Part shown: piece by piece, positions 48,882 to 57,352 of the stretch | How the letters are laid out: each line of letters opens with the position of its first letter | Numbering within the stretch: position 1 is the stretch's first letter | From: Micromonospora kangleipakensis | Lineage (GTDB): Bacteria; Actinomycetota; Actinomycetes; Mycobacteriales; Micromonosporaceae | Direction of reading: 5' to 3' | Assembly: GCF_004217615.1 (NCBI RefSeq) | Contig: NZ_SHLD01000001.1 | Coordinates: 6,076,001 to 6,140,000 of the forward strand | DNA length: 64,000 bases | Translations under genes and position numbers: made by a program | The notes under the pieces: generated by a model | Databases searched by the model: none | What the model was told of the DNA's origin: nothing | What the model saw: only the letters and a program-made list of their open reading frames with translations

Positions 48882-49477
48882 TGGCCCGGCGGACCGGCCG
48901 CCGGCCCGGCAACCCGAACACCCGGCAGGCGATCCTCGCGGCGGCCCGGACGGCGTTCGCGGAGCGCGGCTTCGACGCCGCCTCGATCCGTGGCATCGCC
49001 ACCGCCGCGGGGGTCGACCCCGCCCTGGTGCACCACTACTTCGGCACCAAGGAGGAGCTGTTCCGGGCCACCATGGAGGTGCCGATCGATCCGGCGCAGC
49101 TGCTGCCCGGCGTGCTGGCCGGAGGTCGGGAGGGGGTCGGGGAACGGCTGGTCCGGACCTTCCTCGACGTCTGGGACTCCCCCGCCGGCACCCCGGCGGT
49201 CGCCCTGCTCCGCTCGGCGGTCAACAACGAGTGGACCGCCCGGCTGATGCGCGAGTTCCTGGTCACCCAGGTGCTCCGCCGGGTGCTGGACCACCTCGAC
49301 ATCGACCCGGCCGAGCTGCCGCTGCGCGGCTCGCTGGTGGCCACCCAGATGCTCGGCCTGGCGATGACCCGGTACGTCGTCCGACTGGAGCCGGTCGCCT
49401 CCGCCGACCCGGAGACCCTGGCCGCCGCGATCGGCCCGACCGTGCAGCGCTACCTCACCGGCGACGTCTCCGCCTGA
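48878..49477 (+). CDS. TetR-family regulator of the ABC operon
   Basis: 199-aa TetR protein: N-terminal HTH (TRQAILAAARTAFAERG, then GVDPALVHHYFGTKEELF) and a helical ligand domain. ATG overlaps the permease stop (ATGA), so it is the third gene of the operon and most likely the repressor acting at the palindrome in front of the ATPase gene. An ATG one codon later is also possible. Confidence 0.93.
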   Translation: MMARRTGRRPGNPNTRQAILAAARTAFAERGFDAASIRGIATAAGVDPALVHHYFGTKEELFRATMEVPIDPAQLLPGVLAGGREGVGERLVRTFLDVWDSPAGTPAVALLRSAVNNEWTARLMREFLVTQVLRRVLDHLDIDPAELPLRGSLVATQMLGLAMTRYVVRLEPVASADPETLAAAIGPTVQRYLTGDVSA

Positions 49478-49486
49478 CCGGCTGAC

Positions 49487-49525
49487 GGCTGGCGGCTGAT
49501 GGCTCGCGGCTGGCGGCTGATGGCT
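49487..49525. repeat. Tandem repeat after the TetR gene
   Basis: Two exact copies of GGCTGGCGGCTGATGGCT with a 21-nt period, flanked by further GGCTGACGG-like units. Non-coding. Confidence 0.6.
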
Positions 49526-49562
49526 GACGTCACCCACGGTGACCGCACCGGCGGCGAACGTG

Positions 49563-49620
49563 CCGGTGAGCGATATGCCTCTCTGTCATATTTATGCCTG
49601 TCAGGTATATCGCTCACCGG
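49563..49620. repeat. Long AT-centred inverted repeat between convergent genes
   Basis: CCGGTGAGCGATATGCCT pairs with AGGTATATCGCTCACCGG: 18 bp, one G-T pair, 14 outer pairs perfect, 22-nt loop. The loop is AT-rich and holds ATGCCTG-T-CAGGTAT. It sits between the TetR gene and the convergent ABC exporter gene, so it may be a bidirectional terminator; the AT-rich half-sites (GCGATAT/ATATCGC) also look like protein-binding sites. Confidence 0.55.
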
Positions 49621-49743
49621 GCATACAGCCGCCGGCGCAGGTGGGGACATGCCGGCAGCGCCGCCAGCGCCGCCCGCCGAGGATCGCAACCGCGAGCGAT
49701 GCGACGGCGCCGGAGGCGGGCCGGCGCTGCCGGGACGCGTCTC

Positions 49744-51525
49744 CTACCGGGTCTGCTCCAGCCAGGATGCGTAGAGCAGCCCGTAGATCGACTCGGGGTC
49801 CCGGACCAGCTCGTCGTGTGGGCCGCGCTGCACGACGCGGCCCCGGTCCACCACGATCACCTCGTCGGCGGCCTGCGCGGTGGAGAGCCGGTGGGCGATG
49901 GCCAGCGTGGTCCGGCCGCGGGTGACCGCGTCCAGGGTGCGCTGGAGGCGTACCTCGGTGGCCGGGTCGACCGCGCTGGTCGCCTCGTCGAGCACCAGCA
50001 GGTCGGGGTCGGCGACGTACGCCCGGGCGAGCGCGACGAGCTGCCGCTCCCCCACGCTGAGCGCCTCGCCGCGCTCGCCGACCGGGGTGTCCAGCCCCGC
50101 CGGCAGCCCGTCCAGCCAGTCGGCCAGGCCCAGCTCGGTGAAGGCGGCGGTGAGCTGCTCGTCGGCCAGCTCGGGCCGGACGAAGCGGACGTTCTCCCCG
50201 ACGGTGGCGTCGAAGAGAAAGCCGTCCTGCGGCACCATCACCACCCGCGAGCGCAGCGAGTCGAACCGGACCTGCCGCAGCGGCACCCCGGAGAGCAGCA
50301 CCTCGCCGGCGGTCGGGTCCATCAGCCGGGTGAGCAGCTTGGCGAAGGTGGTCTTGCCGCTGCCGGTCTCGCCGACCACGGCCACCCGGCTCTTCGCCGG
50401 GATCTCCAGGCGGACGTCGTGCAGCACCGGCGGGCCGCCCGGGTAGGCGAAGGTCACCCCGGCGAAGCGGATGTCCAGCGGGCCGGGCGGCAGCTCCCGC
50501 CCCTGCGTGCCCGGGTCGGCCACGTCCGGGGCGACGTCCAGCACGTCCAGCACCCGGCGCCAGCCGGCGATCGCGTTCTGCGCCTCGTTGAGCACCTCGG
50601 TGGCGATCTGCACCGGCTGGATGAAGAGCGTCACCAGGAACAGGAACGCGGTCAGCTGACCGATCGACAGGGTGCGGTCGACGCCCAGGGTCACCCCGAC
50701 GACGACCACGCCGGCCAGCGCCAGGCCGGCCGCCAGCTCCCCCACCGAGCTGCCCAGGATGCTGATCCGGATGGCCCGCTGCTGGGCCTGCCGCTGCCCC
50801 TCGATCGCCGCGTCCAGCCGCCGGGCCGTCCGCCCGGCGATCCCGTACGCCCGGATCACCGGAGCCCCCACGACGCTCTCCGCGATGGTGCCGAGCAGCG
50901 TGCCCATCCGCTGCCGGACCAGGCCGTACGCGCCGGCGAGGCGGCGCTGCAGCAGCCGGATCACCAGCACCGCCGGGGCGAAGGCGACGAGCACCACCAG
51001 GGTGAGCTGCCAGGAGTACGCCAGCATGACGATCGTGGTGACCACCAGCTGACCGAGGTTGACGATCAGGATCACGCCGCCCCACTGGAGGAACGTGGTG
51101 ATCTGGTCGACGTCGCTGGTCACCCGGGACACCAGCGAGCCCCGCCGCTCGGACTGCTGGTGCAGCATGGACAGGTCGTGCACGTGCCGGAACGCCCGGG
51201 TCCGCACCCCGGCCAGGGCGGTCTCGCTGACCGTGAAGAGCCGCCGCATCATCAGGTAGCCGCAGGTGGTGGTGATCACCAGCACGGCCGCGGTGACGGC
51301 GACCACCCGCCACACCACGCCGAGGTCCAGGCCGCCGACGATGCCGTGGTCGATGCCGCGCTGGACGGCGACCGGGACGGCGACCCGCCCGATCATGTAG
51401 GCCAGCGCCAGCGCCACGGTGCCGGCCAGCCCGGTCTTCAGCTCCGGGGAGAGCGCCAGCCCCCGCCGCAGCGTCCGCCAGGTCGACTCGGCCTCCTGCT
51501 CCGGCTCCTTGGTGGTGGTACTCAC
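49744..51525 (-). CDS. ABC exporter half (ATPase-permease), signature-degenerate partner
   Basis: 593-aa ABC exporter half: six membrane helices (about 30-330), then an NBD with Walker A VVGETGSGKTT, Walker B LLVLDEATS and H-loop IAHRLST intact, but a degenerate signature LSVGERQ (about 488) instead of LSGGQ. With the upstream partner it forms a heterodimer in which one ATP site is impaired. GTG overlaps the partner's stop (GTGA). Substrate unknown. Confidence 0.93.
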   Translation of the reverse strand: MSTTTKEPEQEAESTWRTLRRGLALSPELKTGLAGTVALALAYMIGRVAVPVAVQRGIDHGIVGGLDLGVVWRVVAVTAAVLVITTTCGYLMMRRLFTVSETALAGVRTRAFRHVHDLSMLHQQSERRGSLVSRVTSDVDQITTFLQWGGVILIVNLGQLVVTTIVMLAYSWQLTLVVLVAFAPAVLVIRLLQRRLAGAYGLVRQRMGTLLGTIAESVVGAPVIRAYGIAGRTARRLDAAIEGQRQAQQRAIRISILGSSVGELAAGLALAGVVVVGVTLGVDRTLSIGQLTAFLFLVTLFIQPVQIATEVLNEAQNAIAGWRRVLDVLDVAPDVADPGTQGRELPPGPLDIRFAGVTFAYPGGPPVLHDVRLEIPAKSRVAVVGETGSGKTTFAKLLTRLMDPTAGEVLLSGVPLRQVRFDSLRSRVVMVPQDGFLFDATVGENVRFVRPELADEQLTAAFTELGLADWLDGLPAGLDTPVGERGEALSVGERQLVALARAYVADPDLLVLDEATSAVDPATEVRLQRTLDAVTRGRTTLAIAHRLSTAQAADEVIVVDRGRVVQRGPHDELVRDPESIYGLLYASWLEQTR

Positions 51526-53399
51526 CGGTCAACCTCGATTTCCAGGCCGGAGGTCAACGGTGTGACCTCGTCGTACGTCCGGGGCTGCTCGCGGTCGTGC
51601 TCCGCCTGCTCGTACGCGGTGACCAGGTCGGCGTAGCCGGGGACGGTGGCCAGCAGCTCGAGGTGGGTGCCCCGGGCCAGGACTCGCCCCTGCTCCAGGT
51701 AGATCACCTCGTCGGCCAGGGCGATGGTGGCCCGCCGGTACGCGACCACCAGGATCGACGCGGCGGCGCCCGAGCCGCCGGTCGGAGCGCGCAGGCCGGC
51801 CAGGATGGCCGCCTCGACCCGCGGGTCGACCGCGCTGGTGGCGTCGTCGAGCACCAGCAGCCGGGGCCGGCCGGCGAGCGCGCGGGCCAGGGTGAGCCGC
51901 TGCCGCTGGCCGCCGGAGAGCGAGGTGCCCCGCTCGCCGACCATGGTGTCCAGCCCGTCGGGCAGGGCGGCGACGAACCCGTCGGCCTCGGCCAGCCGCA
52001 GGGCCGCCCACACCTCGTCGTCGCCGATGCCGGGCCGGTCGAGGGTGATGTTGGCCCGGACCGTGTCGTCGAAGACGAACGGCACCTGGGCGACCAGGGC
52101 GATCGTCGAGGCGAGCGAGGCGGCGGTGAGGTCACGGACGTCGACGCCGTCCAGCGTGACGGTGCCGGCGCGCGGGTCGACCAACCGGACCGCGAGGGAC
52201 GCGATGGTCGACTTGCCGGCGCCGGTCGGCCCGACCAGGGCGACGGTCTTCCCGGCCGGCACGGTGAAGCTCACCGCGCCGAGCACCTCGGCGCCGGGCC
52301 GGTGCGCCTCCGCCGGCTCGTAGCCGAAGTGCACGTCGTGGAAGGCGAGCGTGGCCGGCGTCGGAGCGGCCGGGTCGAGGACGCTGTCGCCGTACGGCAT
52401 CTCACCGGTGGCGTCGAGGACCCGGCGCACCCGGTCCCAGCCGGCGACGCTGCGCGGCAGCTCGGCCAGCACCCAGCCGATGGCCCGGACCGGGAAGGCC
52501 AGCACGGTGAAGAGGAAGGCGACGCTGACCAGCTCGGCGACGCTGATCGCGCCCTGCCGGAGCCGGACCGCGCCGACCACCAGCACGGCGAGGGTGCCGA
52601 GGCTGGGCAGGGTCTCCAGCATCGGGTCGAAGATGCCGCGCAGCCGGCCGACGGAGATCAGCGCGTCGCGCAGCTCGCCGGCGCGGGACGCGAAACGCGC
52701 CGTCTCCTGCGCCTCCCGGCCCATCGTCTTGACCACCAGGGCGCCGTCGAAGCTCTCGTGGGCGATGCCGCTGACCTCGGCGCGCAGCCGCTGGGCCCGG
52801 GCCTGGCGGGGCGCCATCCGCCGGGAGTAGACCACGTTGAGCGCGAAGAGCGCGGGGAAGACGGCGAGGCCGACCAGGGCGAGCGCCCAGTCGGTCAGGA
52901 AGAGCGAGACGATGGCGCCGACCAGCATGACCAGGGTGCCGACCGCGAACGGCAGCGGCGCGATGGGGTACCACGCCGCCTCCACGTCGGAGTTCGCGTT
53001 GGAGAGCAGCGTGCCGGTGGCGTTGCGGTGGTGCCAGGACAGCGGCAGGTCCAGGTAGCGCCGGGTGACCCGGCGGCGGTAGGCGGCCTGGAGCCGGAAC
53101 TGCATGTAGCCGGCGCCGAGCCGGCGGCCGAAGATCCCGACCACCCGCAGCAGGCTGATCCCGAACAGCGACGCGGCGGCCAGGGCGAGCACCCCCGCGC
53201 CGACCGAGCCGCGGGCGATCGCGGGCACCACGACGTCGCCGACCACCCGGCCGACCACGAACGCGCTGGCGATCACCATGAGGCCGAAGAGCACGCTCCC
53301 GGTCACCGCGACCGTGAAGATCCGCGGCTGTTCCCGGATGGCCCGGCCGAGGACCCACAGCCCTCTGCCGAGGACGTCCCGACTTGTCCCGCTCGCCAC
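51522..53399 (-). CDS. ABC exporter half (ATPase-permease), Walker B-degenerate partner
   Basis: About 625-aa ABC exporter half. The NBD has Walker A VGPTGAGKST and a canonical signature LSGGQRQR, but Walker B ends LLVLDDATS (catalytic Glu replaced by Asp, about 518) and the H-loop His is Tyr (VVAYRRAT, about 552). This complements the degenerate signature of the other half. I chose the GTG at VASGTSRD, preceded by GGGGGAG; a TTG eight codons upstream (after GAGGGAG) is possible. First gene of the two-gene operon. Confidence 0.92.
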   Translation of the reverse strand: MASGTSRDVLGRGLWVLGRAIREQPRIFTVAVTGSVLFGLMVIASAFVVGRVVGDVVVPAIARGSVGAGVLALAAASLFGISLLRVVGIFGRRLGAGYMQFRLQAAYRRRVTRRYLDLPLSWHHRNATGTLLSNANSDVEAAWYPIAPLPFAVGTLVMLVGAIVSLFLTDWALALVGLAVFPALFALNVVYSRRMAPRQARAQRLRAEVSGIAHESFDGALVVKTMGREAQETARFASRAGELRDALISVGRLRGIFDPMLETLPSLGTLAVLVVGAVRLRQGAISVAELVSVAFLFTVLAFPVRAIGWVLAELPRSVAGWDRVRRVLDATGEMPYGDSVLDPAAPTPATLAFHDVHFGYEPAEAHRPGAEVLGAVSFTVPAGKTVALVGPTGAGKSTIASLAVRLVDPRAGTVTLDGVDVRDLTAASLASTIALVAQVPFVFDDTVRANITLDRPGIGDDEVWAALRLAEADGFVAALPDGLDTMVGERGTSLSGGQRQRLTLARALAGRPRLLVLDDATSAVDPRVEAAILAGLRAPTGGSGAAASILVVAYRRATIALADEVIYLEQGRVLARGTHLELLATVPGYADLVTAYEQAEHDREQPRTYDEVTPLTSGLEIEVDR

Positions 53400-53603
53400 G
53401 CTCTCCCCCGCCGTAAGCCGCAATTATCTCCCTCATCCTTACCGGTCCGTGCCAGCTCCGCCGACCCGGACGGCATATGTCCAGCGTCACTCCCCCGCTG
53501 GCAGGGCGCCGACCAGGGCGGTTGGCGCCGCGGTGGATAGCCGCCGGCCCGGCCGCGGCGGCGCCGGGCCCGCGCCGGGCGCGCCGGGACGCCGCCGGGG
53601 CCC

Positions 53604-53609
53604 TACGAT
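53604..53609 (+). promoter_or_regulatory. Leaderless-type -10 box of the TIGR03085-type gene
   Basis: TACGAT six nucleotides before the ATG; no SD between. Confidence 0.5.
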
Positions 53610-53615
53610 CGGGCC

Positions 53616-54245
53616 ATGCCGCGGTACGCCCGATCGGAGCGCGAGGCGCTCGCCGACCTGCTGCTGGACCTGGGACCGGACGCGCCGACGGTCAACGAGG
53701 GGTGGGGCACGCGGGATCTCGCCGCGCACCTGATCGTCCGGGAGCGCCGGCCGGACGCCGCCGCGGGCATCCTGCTGCCGCCGCTGCGCCGGTACGCCGA
53801 GGCGGTCCGCCGCCGGGTCGCCGCCCGCCCGTACCCGGAGCTGGTGGCGCAGGTACGCCGCCCGCCGGCCTGGAGCCCGGTGAGCAACCCGCTCACCGAC
53901 GAGCTGGTGAACACGATGGAGTTCTTCATCCACCACGAGGACGTACGGCGGGCCCGCCCGGGCTGGCTGCCCCGGGACCTGCCGGCCGGCCTGTCGGCGG
54001 TGCTCTGGAAGCGGGCCACCATGCTGGCCCGGGTGGCGTTGCGCCGGTTCCCCGCCGACCTGCTCGTCCAGGCGCCCGGGTTCGGCGAGCTCACCGTCGG
54101 CCGGGGCGGGGAGCGGCTGCGGCTGGTGGGCGCGCCGGGAGAGCTGGCGCTCTTCCTCTCGGGCCGGCAGCGGGTGTCCCGGGTGCAGATCGACGGGCCG
54201 GCCATCCCGGCCGACCGGCTGCGGGCGGCCAGCCTGGGCTTCTGA
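53616..54245 (+). CDS. TIGR03085-like protein (mycothiol-dependent maleylpyruvate isomerase fold)
   Basis: 209-aa DinB/MDMPI-type protein. LADLLLDLGPDAPTVNEGWGTRDLAAHLIVRERRPDA places His in the helical metal-binding core; NTMEFFIHHEDVRRA supplies the second His pair. This family is widespread in mycothiol-producing actinobacteria and its function is not settled. The ATG sits six bases after a TACGAT box, suggesting a leaderless mRNA. It stands alone. Confidence 0.82.
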   Translation: MPRYARSEREALADLLLDLGPDAPTVNEGWGTRDLAAHLIVRERRPDAAAGILLPPLRRYAEAVRRRVAARPYPELVAQVRRPPAWSPVSNPLTDELVNTMEFFIHHEDVRRARPGWLPRDLPAGLSAVLWKRATMLARVALRRFPADLLVQAPGFGELTVGRGGERLRLVGAPGELALFLSGRQRVSRVQIDGPAIPADRLRAASLGF

Positions 54246-54369
54246 CCGAGTGTGCGGAAACGGTCACCGGTCAACGTGAACCGATCTCGACCCAGCGACC
54301 GGGGCCGATCCGTGCTCCCGTACGCTGCTGCCCGCCGCCTCGAACCAGGGTGGCGGGCAGGGGGTACGG

Positions 54370-55317
54370 ATGCGGAGCTTCGCGGTCTCGGCACTGCGCG
54401 AACCTCCCTTCCCGGCACGCCGGCACGCGGCCGTCGAGCTGGTCGCCGGGGAGAGCACCGGGTGGGCGCGCGACCTCGGCCTGGTGGCCACGGCGGCCGG
54501 TCTGCGCCGGTTGCGCGGGGCCGGTGCGGCGGAGCTGGCCGGCCGGGCCTGCCCGGACGCGCCGGTCGACCGGTTGCGGCTGCTGACCGACCTGATCTCC
54601 TGGTTGTTCGTGATGGACGACGCCTGCGACGAGGACGGGCTCGGTGCCAGCCCCACCCGGCTCGCGCCCACCGTGGCGGAACTGCTGGAGGTGCTGGACG
54701 GGCACGGTGATCCGGCGGCGCCGCGGCCGGTGGCGGCCGGGCCGCTCGGCGTCGGGCTGGACGACCTCTGCCGGCGGGTCCGCGCCCTGCACCGGCCGAC
54801 GCTCCTGCGGCTGATCAGCCAGCTCCGGGAGTACCTGCTGGCGCTGCTCTGGGAGGCGGCGAACCGGGAGCACCGCCGGGTGCCCGGGGTGGCCGAGTAC
54901 GTGCAGATGCGCCGGCACACCGGCGGGGCCCGGCCCAGCTTCACCCTCACCGACCTGGCGCACGACGGTCTGCCCGCCGCGGCCCGGCAAGCCGACCCGG
55001 CGCTGGCCGCGCTGGACGACCTCGCCGCGGACCTGGTCTGCTGGTGCAACGACCTCTTCTCCTACGGCAAGGAGCTGAGCAGCGCGCCGGACGTGCACAA
55101 CCTGGTGACCACGATCGCCGGGGAGAGCGGGCAGGGGGAGGAGGCGGCGCTGCGGGCTGCGGCGGCCCGGTTCAACGAGGGGCTGGCCGCGTACGCCGAG
55201 CGGGAGGCCGCGCTGACGGGCGCCGGGGACGAGTCGGTCCGGGCCTTCCTGGTCACCCGCCGGAACTGGATCCGGGCCACCTACGACTGGTCGCTCGCCG
55301 TCTCCCGGTATGCCTGA
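54370..55317 (+). CDS. Class I terpene synthase
   Basis: 315-aa bacterial terpene cyclase that ionises a prenyl diphosphate (size suggests farnesyl, giving a sesquiterpene). Both metal motifs are intact: DDACDE (Asp83, Asp84, Asp87/Glu88) and the NSE triad NDLFSYGKE (Asn227, Ser231, Glu235). The C-terminal Arg-Tyr pair is present (SRYA), as is WIRATYDWSL. The ATG has a GGGGG stretch upstream. No P450, methyltransferase or prenyl-diphosphate synthase adjoins it, so the direct cyclisation product may be final, or tailoring genes are elsewhere. The family does not allow prediction of the product. Confidence 0.9.
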   Translation: MRSFAVSALREPPFPARRHAAVELVAGESTGWARDLGLVATAAGLRRLRGAGAAELAGRACPDAPVDRLRLLTDLISWLFVMDDACDEDGLGASPTRLAPTVAELLEVLDGHGDPAAPRPVAAGPLGVGLDDLCRRVRALHRPTLLRLISQLREYLLALLWEAANREHRRVPGVAEYVQMRRHTGGARPSFTLTDLAHDGLPAAARQADPALAALDDLAADLVCWCNDLFSYGKELSSAPDVHNLVTTIAGESGQGEEAALRAAAARFNEGLAAYAEREAALTGAGDESVRAFLVTRRNWIRATYDWSLAVSRYA

Positions 55318-55459
55318 TCCGGCGTTCCACGTCCCGGGACGCCGGCCGACGCGGGATCAGAGGGCTAGCCGCCGCCCCGGTGCAGGCAATACTCTTCGGT
55401 AACCGCAGAATGGCGTGACCCCCGTCACGTCTCTCCACCCTCTGAAGGCGGCTACAGCG

Positions 55460-57286
55460 ATGGCTCTCGATGTACCGTACCGTTCCATCCCCGACATGTT
55501 CCTCAAGCGCGTGGCGGCGACCCCCGACCGCCGCGCCTTCGCCCATCCCGCTCCCGACGACTCGGGACCGGTCTGGCTGAGCTGGGAGCAGGTCGGTCGG
55601 CGCGCCAGGGCGGTCGCCGCCGGGCTGCACGGGCTCGGCGTCGGCCTGGAGGATCCGGTGGCGATCCTGGCGAACACCCGGCTGGACTGGGTGATCGCCG
55701 ACTTCGGCATCATGTGCGCCGGCGGCGCGACCACCACCGTCTACCCGACCACCGAGCCCGAGGACGCGACCTACATCATCGCCGACTCCGGGTCCCGGGT
55801 GCTCTTCGCCGAGAACCCGGCCCAGGCCGCGAAGATCGCCGGCGCCGAGCTGCCGGCGCTGACCCACGTGGTGCTCTTCGACGGCGACCCCGACCCGGCC
55901 GCCGCCGTCCCCCAGCTCACCCTGGCCGAGCTGGAGGAGCGCGGGGCGCGGACCCTCGAGGCCGAGCCGGACCTGATCGACATGCTGGTCGCCGGCATCG
56001 GCCCGGAGCACCTGGCCACCCTGATCTACACCTCGGGTACCACCGGACGGCCCAAGGGGGTCGAACTGCTGCATGGCGGTTGGTGCTGGGAGGGCGTGGC
56101 GCAGGCCGAGATGGGGCTGCTCCGCGACGACGACCTGCAGTACCTCTGGCTACCGCTGTCCCACTCGTTCGGCAAGACCCTGCTCTGCGGCGCCACCCAC
56201 GTCGGCATGCCGACCTATGTCGACGGCCGGGTGGACAAGCTGGTCGACCTGCTCGCCGTGGTCAAGCCGACGCTGATGTGCGGCGCGCCCCGGGTCTTCG
56301 AGAAGGTCTACAACAAGGCGGTCACCACGGCCCAGGGCGCCGGCGGCGCGAAGGCGAAGATCTTCGCCTGGGGAGTGCGTACCGGCAAGGAGAAGGTCGC
56401 CCTGGAGCAGGCCGGCAAGCCGGTCTCGGCGGGACTGAAGCTGAAGTACGCGCTGGCCGAGAAGCTGGTGTTCAGCAAGCTCCAGGCCCGGCTCGGCGGC
56501 CGGATGCGGGTGCTCGTCTCCGGCGCGGCCCCGCTGAGCCCGGAGATCGCCACCTTCTTCGCCGCCGCCAACCTGCCGATCTCCGAGGGGTACGGCCTCA
56601 CCGAGACCAGCGCGGGCAACTTCGTGAACCCGCCGGACGGGCTGCGGATCGGCACCGTCGGCCGGTCGATGGGCGACCTGGAGTGCCGGATCGACACCGA
56701 CGGCGAGATCCTGGTGCGCGGCAGGCCGGTGATGCGCGGTTACCACAACCTCCCGGAGGAGACCGCCGCGGCGTTCACCGAGGACGGCTTCTTCCGTACC
56801 GGTGACATCGGCAGCCTTGACGACGACGGCTACCTGCGGATCACGGACCGGAAGAAGGACCTGGTCAAGACCTCCGGCGGGAAGTACATCGCGCCGTCGC
56901 ACATCGAGGGCATGTTCAAGGCGATCTGCCCGTACACCTCGCAGGCCGTGGTGATCGGGCAGGCCCGCAACTACTGCACCATGCTGGTCACCCTCGACCC
57001 GGACGCGATCCGCGGCTGGGTGGCCGGCGGCCCGCTGGAGGGCAAGGAGTACGCGGAGATCGTCGCGTCCCCGGAGGCGCAGGCGATGGTCGACGGGTAC
57101 GTGGCCGAGCTGAACGCCAAGCTCAACCGGTGGGAGACGATCAAGAAGGTCGCCATCCTCCCCCGCGACCTGACGATCGAGCACGGCGAGATCACCCCGT
57201 CGCTGAAGATCAAGCGCCGGGGCGTGGAGAGCAACTTCGCCGCCGAGATCGACAAGATGTACGCCGGCACCCTCGCCGAGCTCTGA
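55460..57286 (+). CDS. Long-chain fatty acid-CoA ligase (AMP-forming)
   Basis: 608-aa acyl-adenylate-forming enzyme of the FadD15-like type. Core motifs: YTSGTTGRPKG (P-loop), ISEGYGLTETS, FFRTGDIGSLDDDGYLRITDRKKDLVKTSGGKYI (adenylation core A7/A8) and the C-terminal Lys in SLKIKR. The ATG (MALDVPYRS) follows GAAGG; the frame upstream lacks similarity. It ends at a perfect 16-bp hairpin. Confidence 0.94.
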   Translation: MALDVPYRSIPDMFLKRVAATPDRRAFAHPAPDDSGPVWLSWEQVGRRARAVAAGLHGLGVGLEDPVAILANTRLDWVIADFGIMCAGGATTTVYPTTEPEDATYIIADSGSRVLFAENPAQAAKIAGAELPALTHVVLFDGDPDPAAAVPQLTLAELEERGARTLEAEPDLIDMLVAGIGPEHLATLIYTSGTTGRPKGVELLHGGWCWEGVAQAEMGLLRDDDLQYLWLPLSHSFGKTLLCGATHVGMPTYVDGRVDKLVDLLAVVKPTLMCGAPRVFEKVYNKAVTTAQGAGGAKAKIFAWGVRTGKEKVALEQAGKPVSAGLKLKYALAEKLVFSKLQARLGGRMRVLVSGAAPLSPEIATFFAAANLPISEGYGLTETSAGNFVNPPDGLRIGTVGRSMGDLECRIDTDGEILVRGRPVMRGYHNLPEETAAAFTEDGFFRTGDIGSLDDDGYLRITDRKKDLVKTSGGKYIAPSHIEGMFKAICPYTSQAVVIGQARNYCTMLVTLDPDAIRGWVAGGPLEGKEYAEIVASPEAQAMVDGYVAELNAKLNRWETIKKVAILPRDLTIEHGEITPSLKIKRRGVESNFAAEIDKMYAGTLAEL

Positions 57287-57300
57287 CCCACCCGTACCGG

Positions 57301-57340
57301 CCGGCGGCCGTGCCCCTCCGTCCCGGGGCACGGCCGCCGG
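57301..57340. terminator. Perfect bidirectional terminator hairpin
   Basis: 16-bp perfect stem CCGGCGGCCGTGCCCC/GGGGCACGGCCGCCGG with an 8-nt loop, midway between the convergent acyl-CoA ligase and LtrA-like genes. Confidence 0.88.
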
Positions 57341-57352
57341 TTCGTCGGACGG

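Noticed and set aside
53477-54586. 369-codon plus-strand frame overlapping the TIGR03085-type and terpene synthase genes
   Set aside because: Different frame from both real genes, Arg/Gly/Pro-rich, no SD, and it would run across the terpene synthase start.
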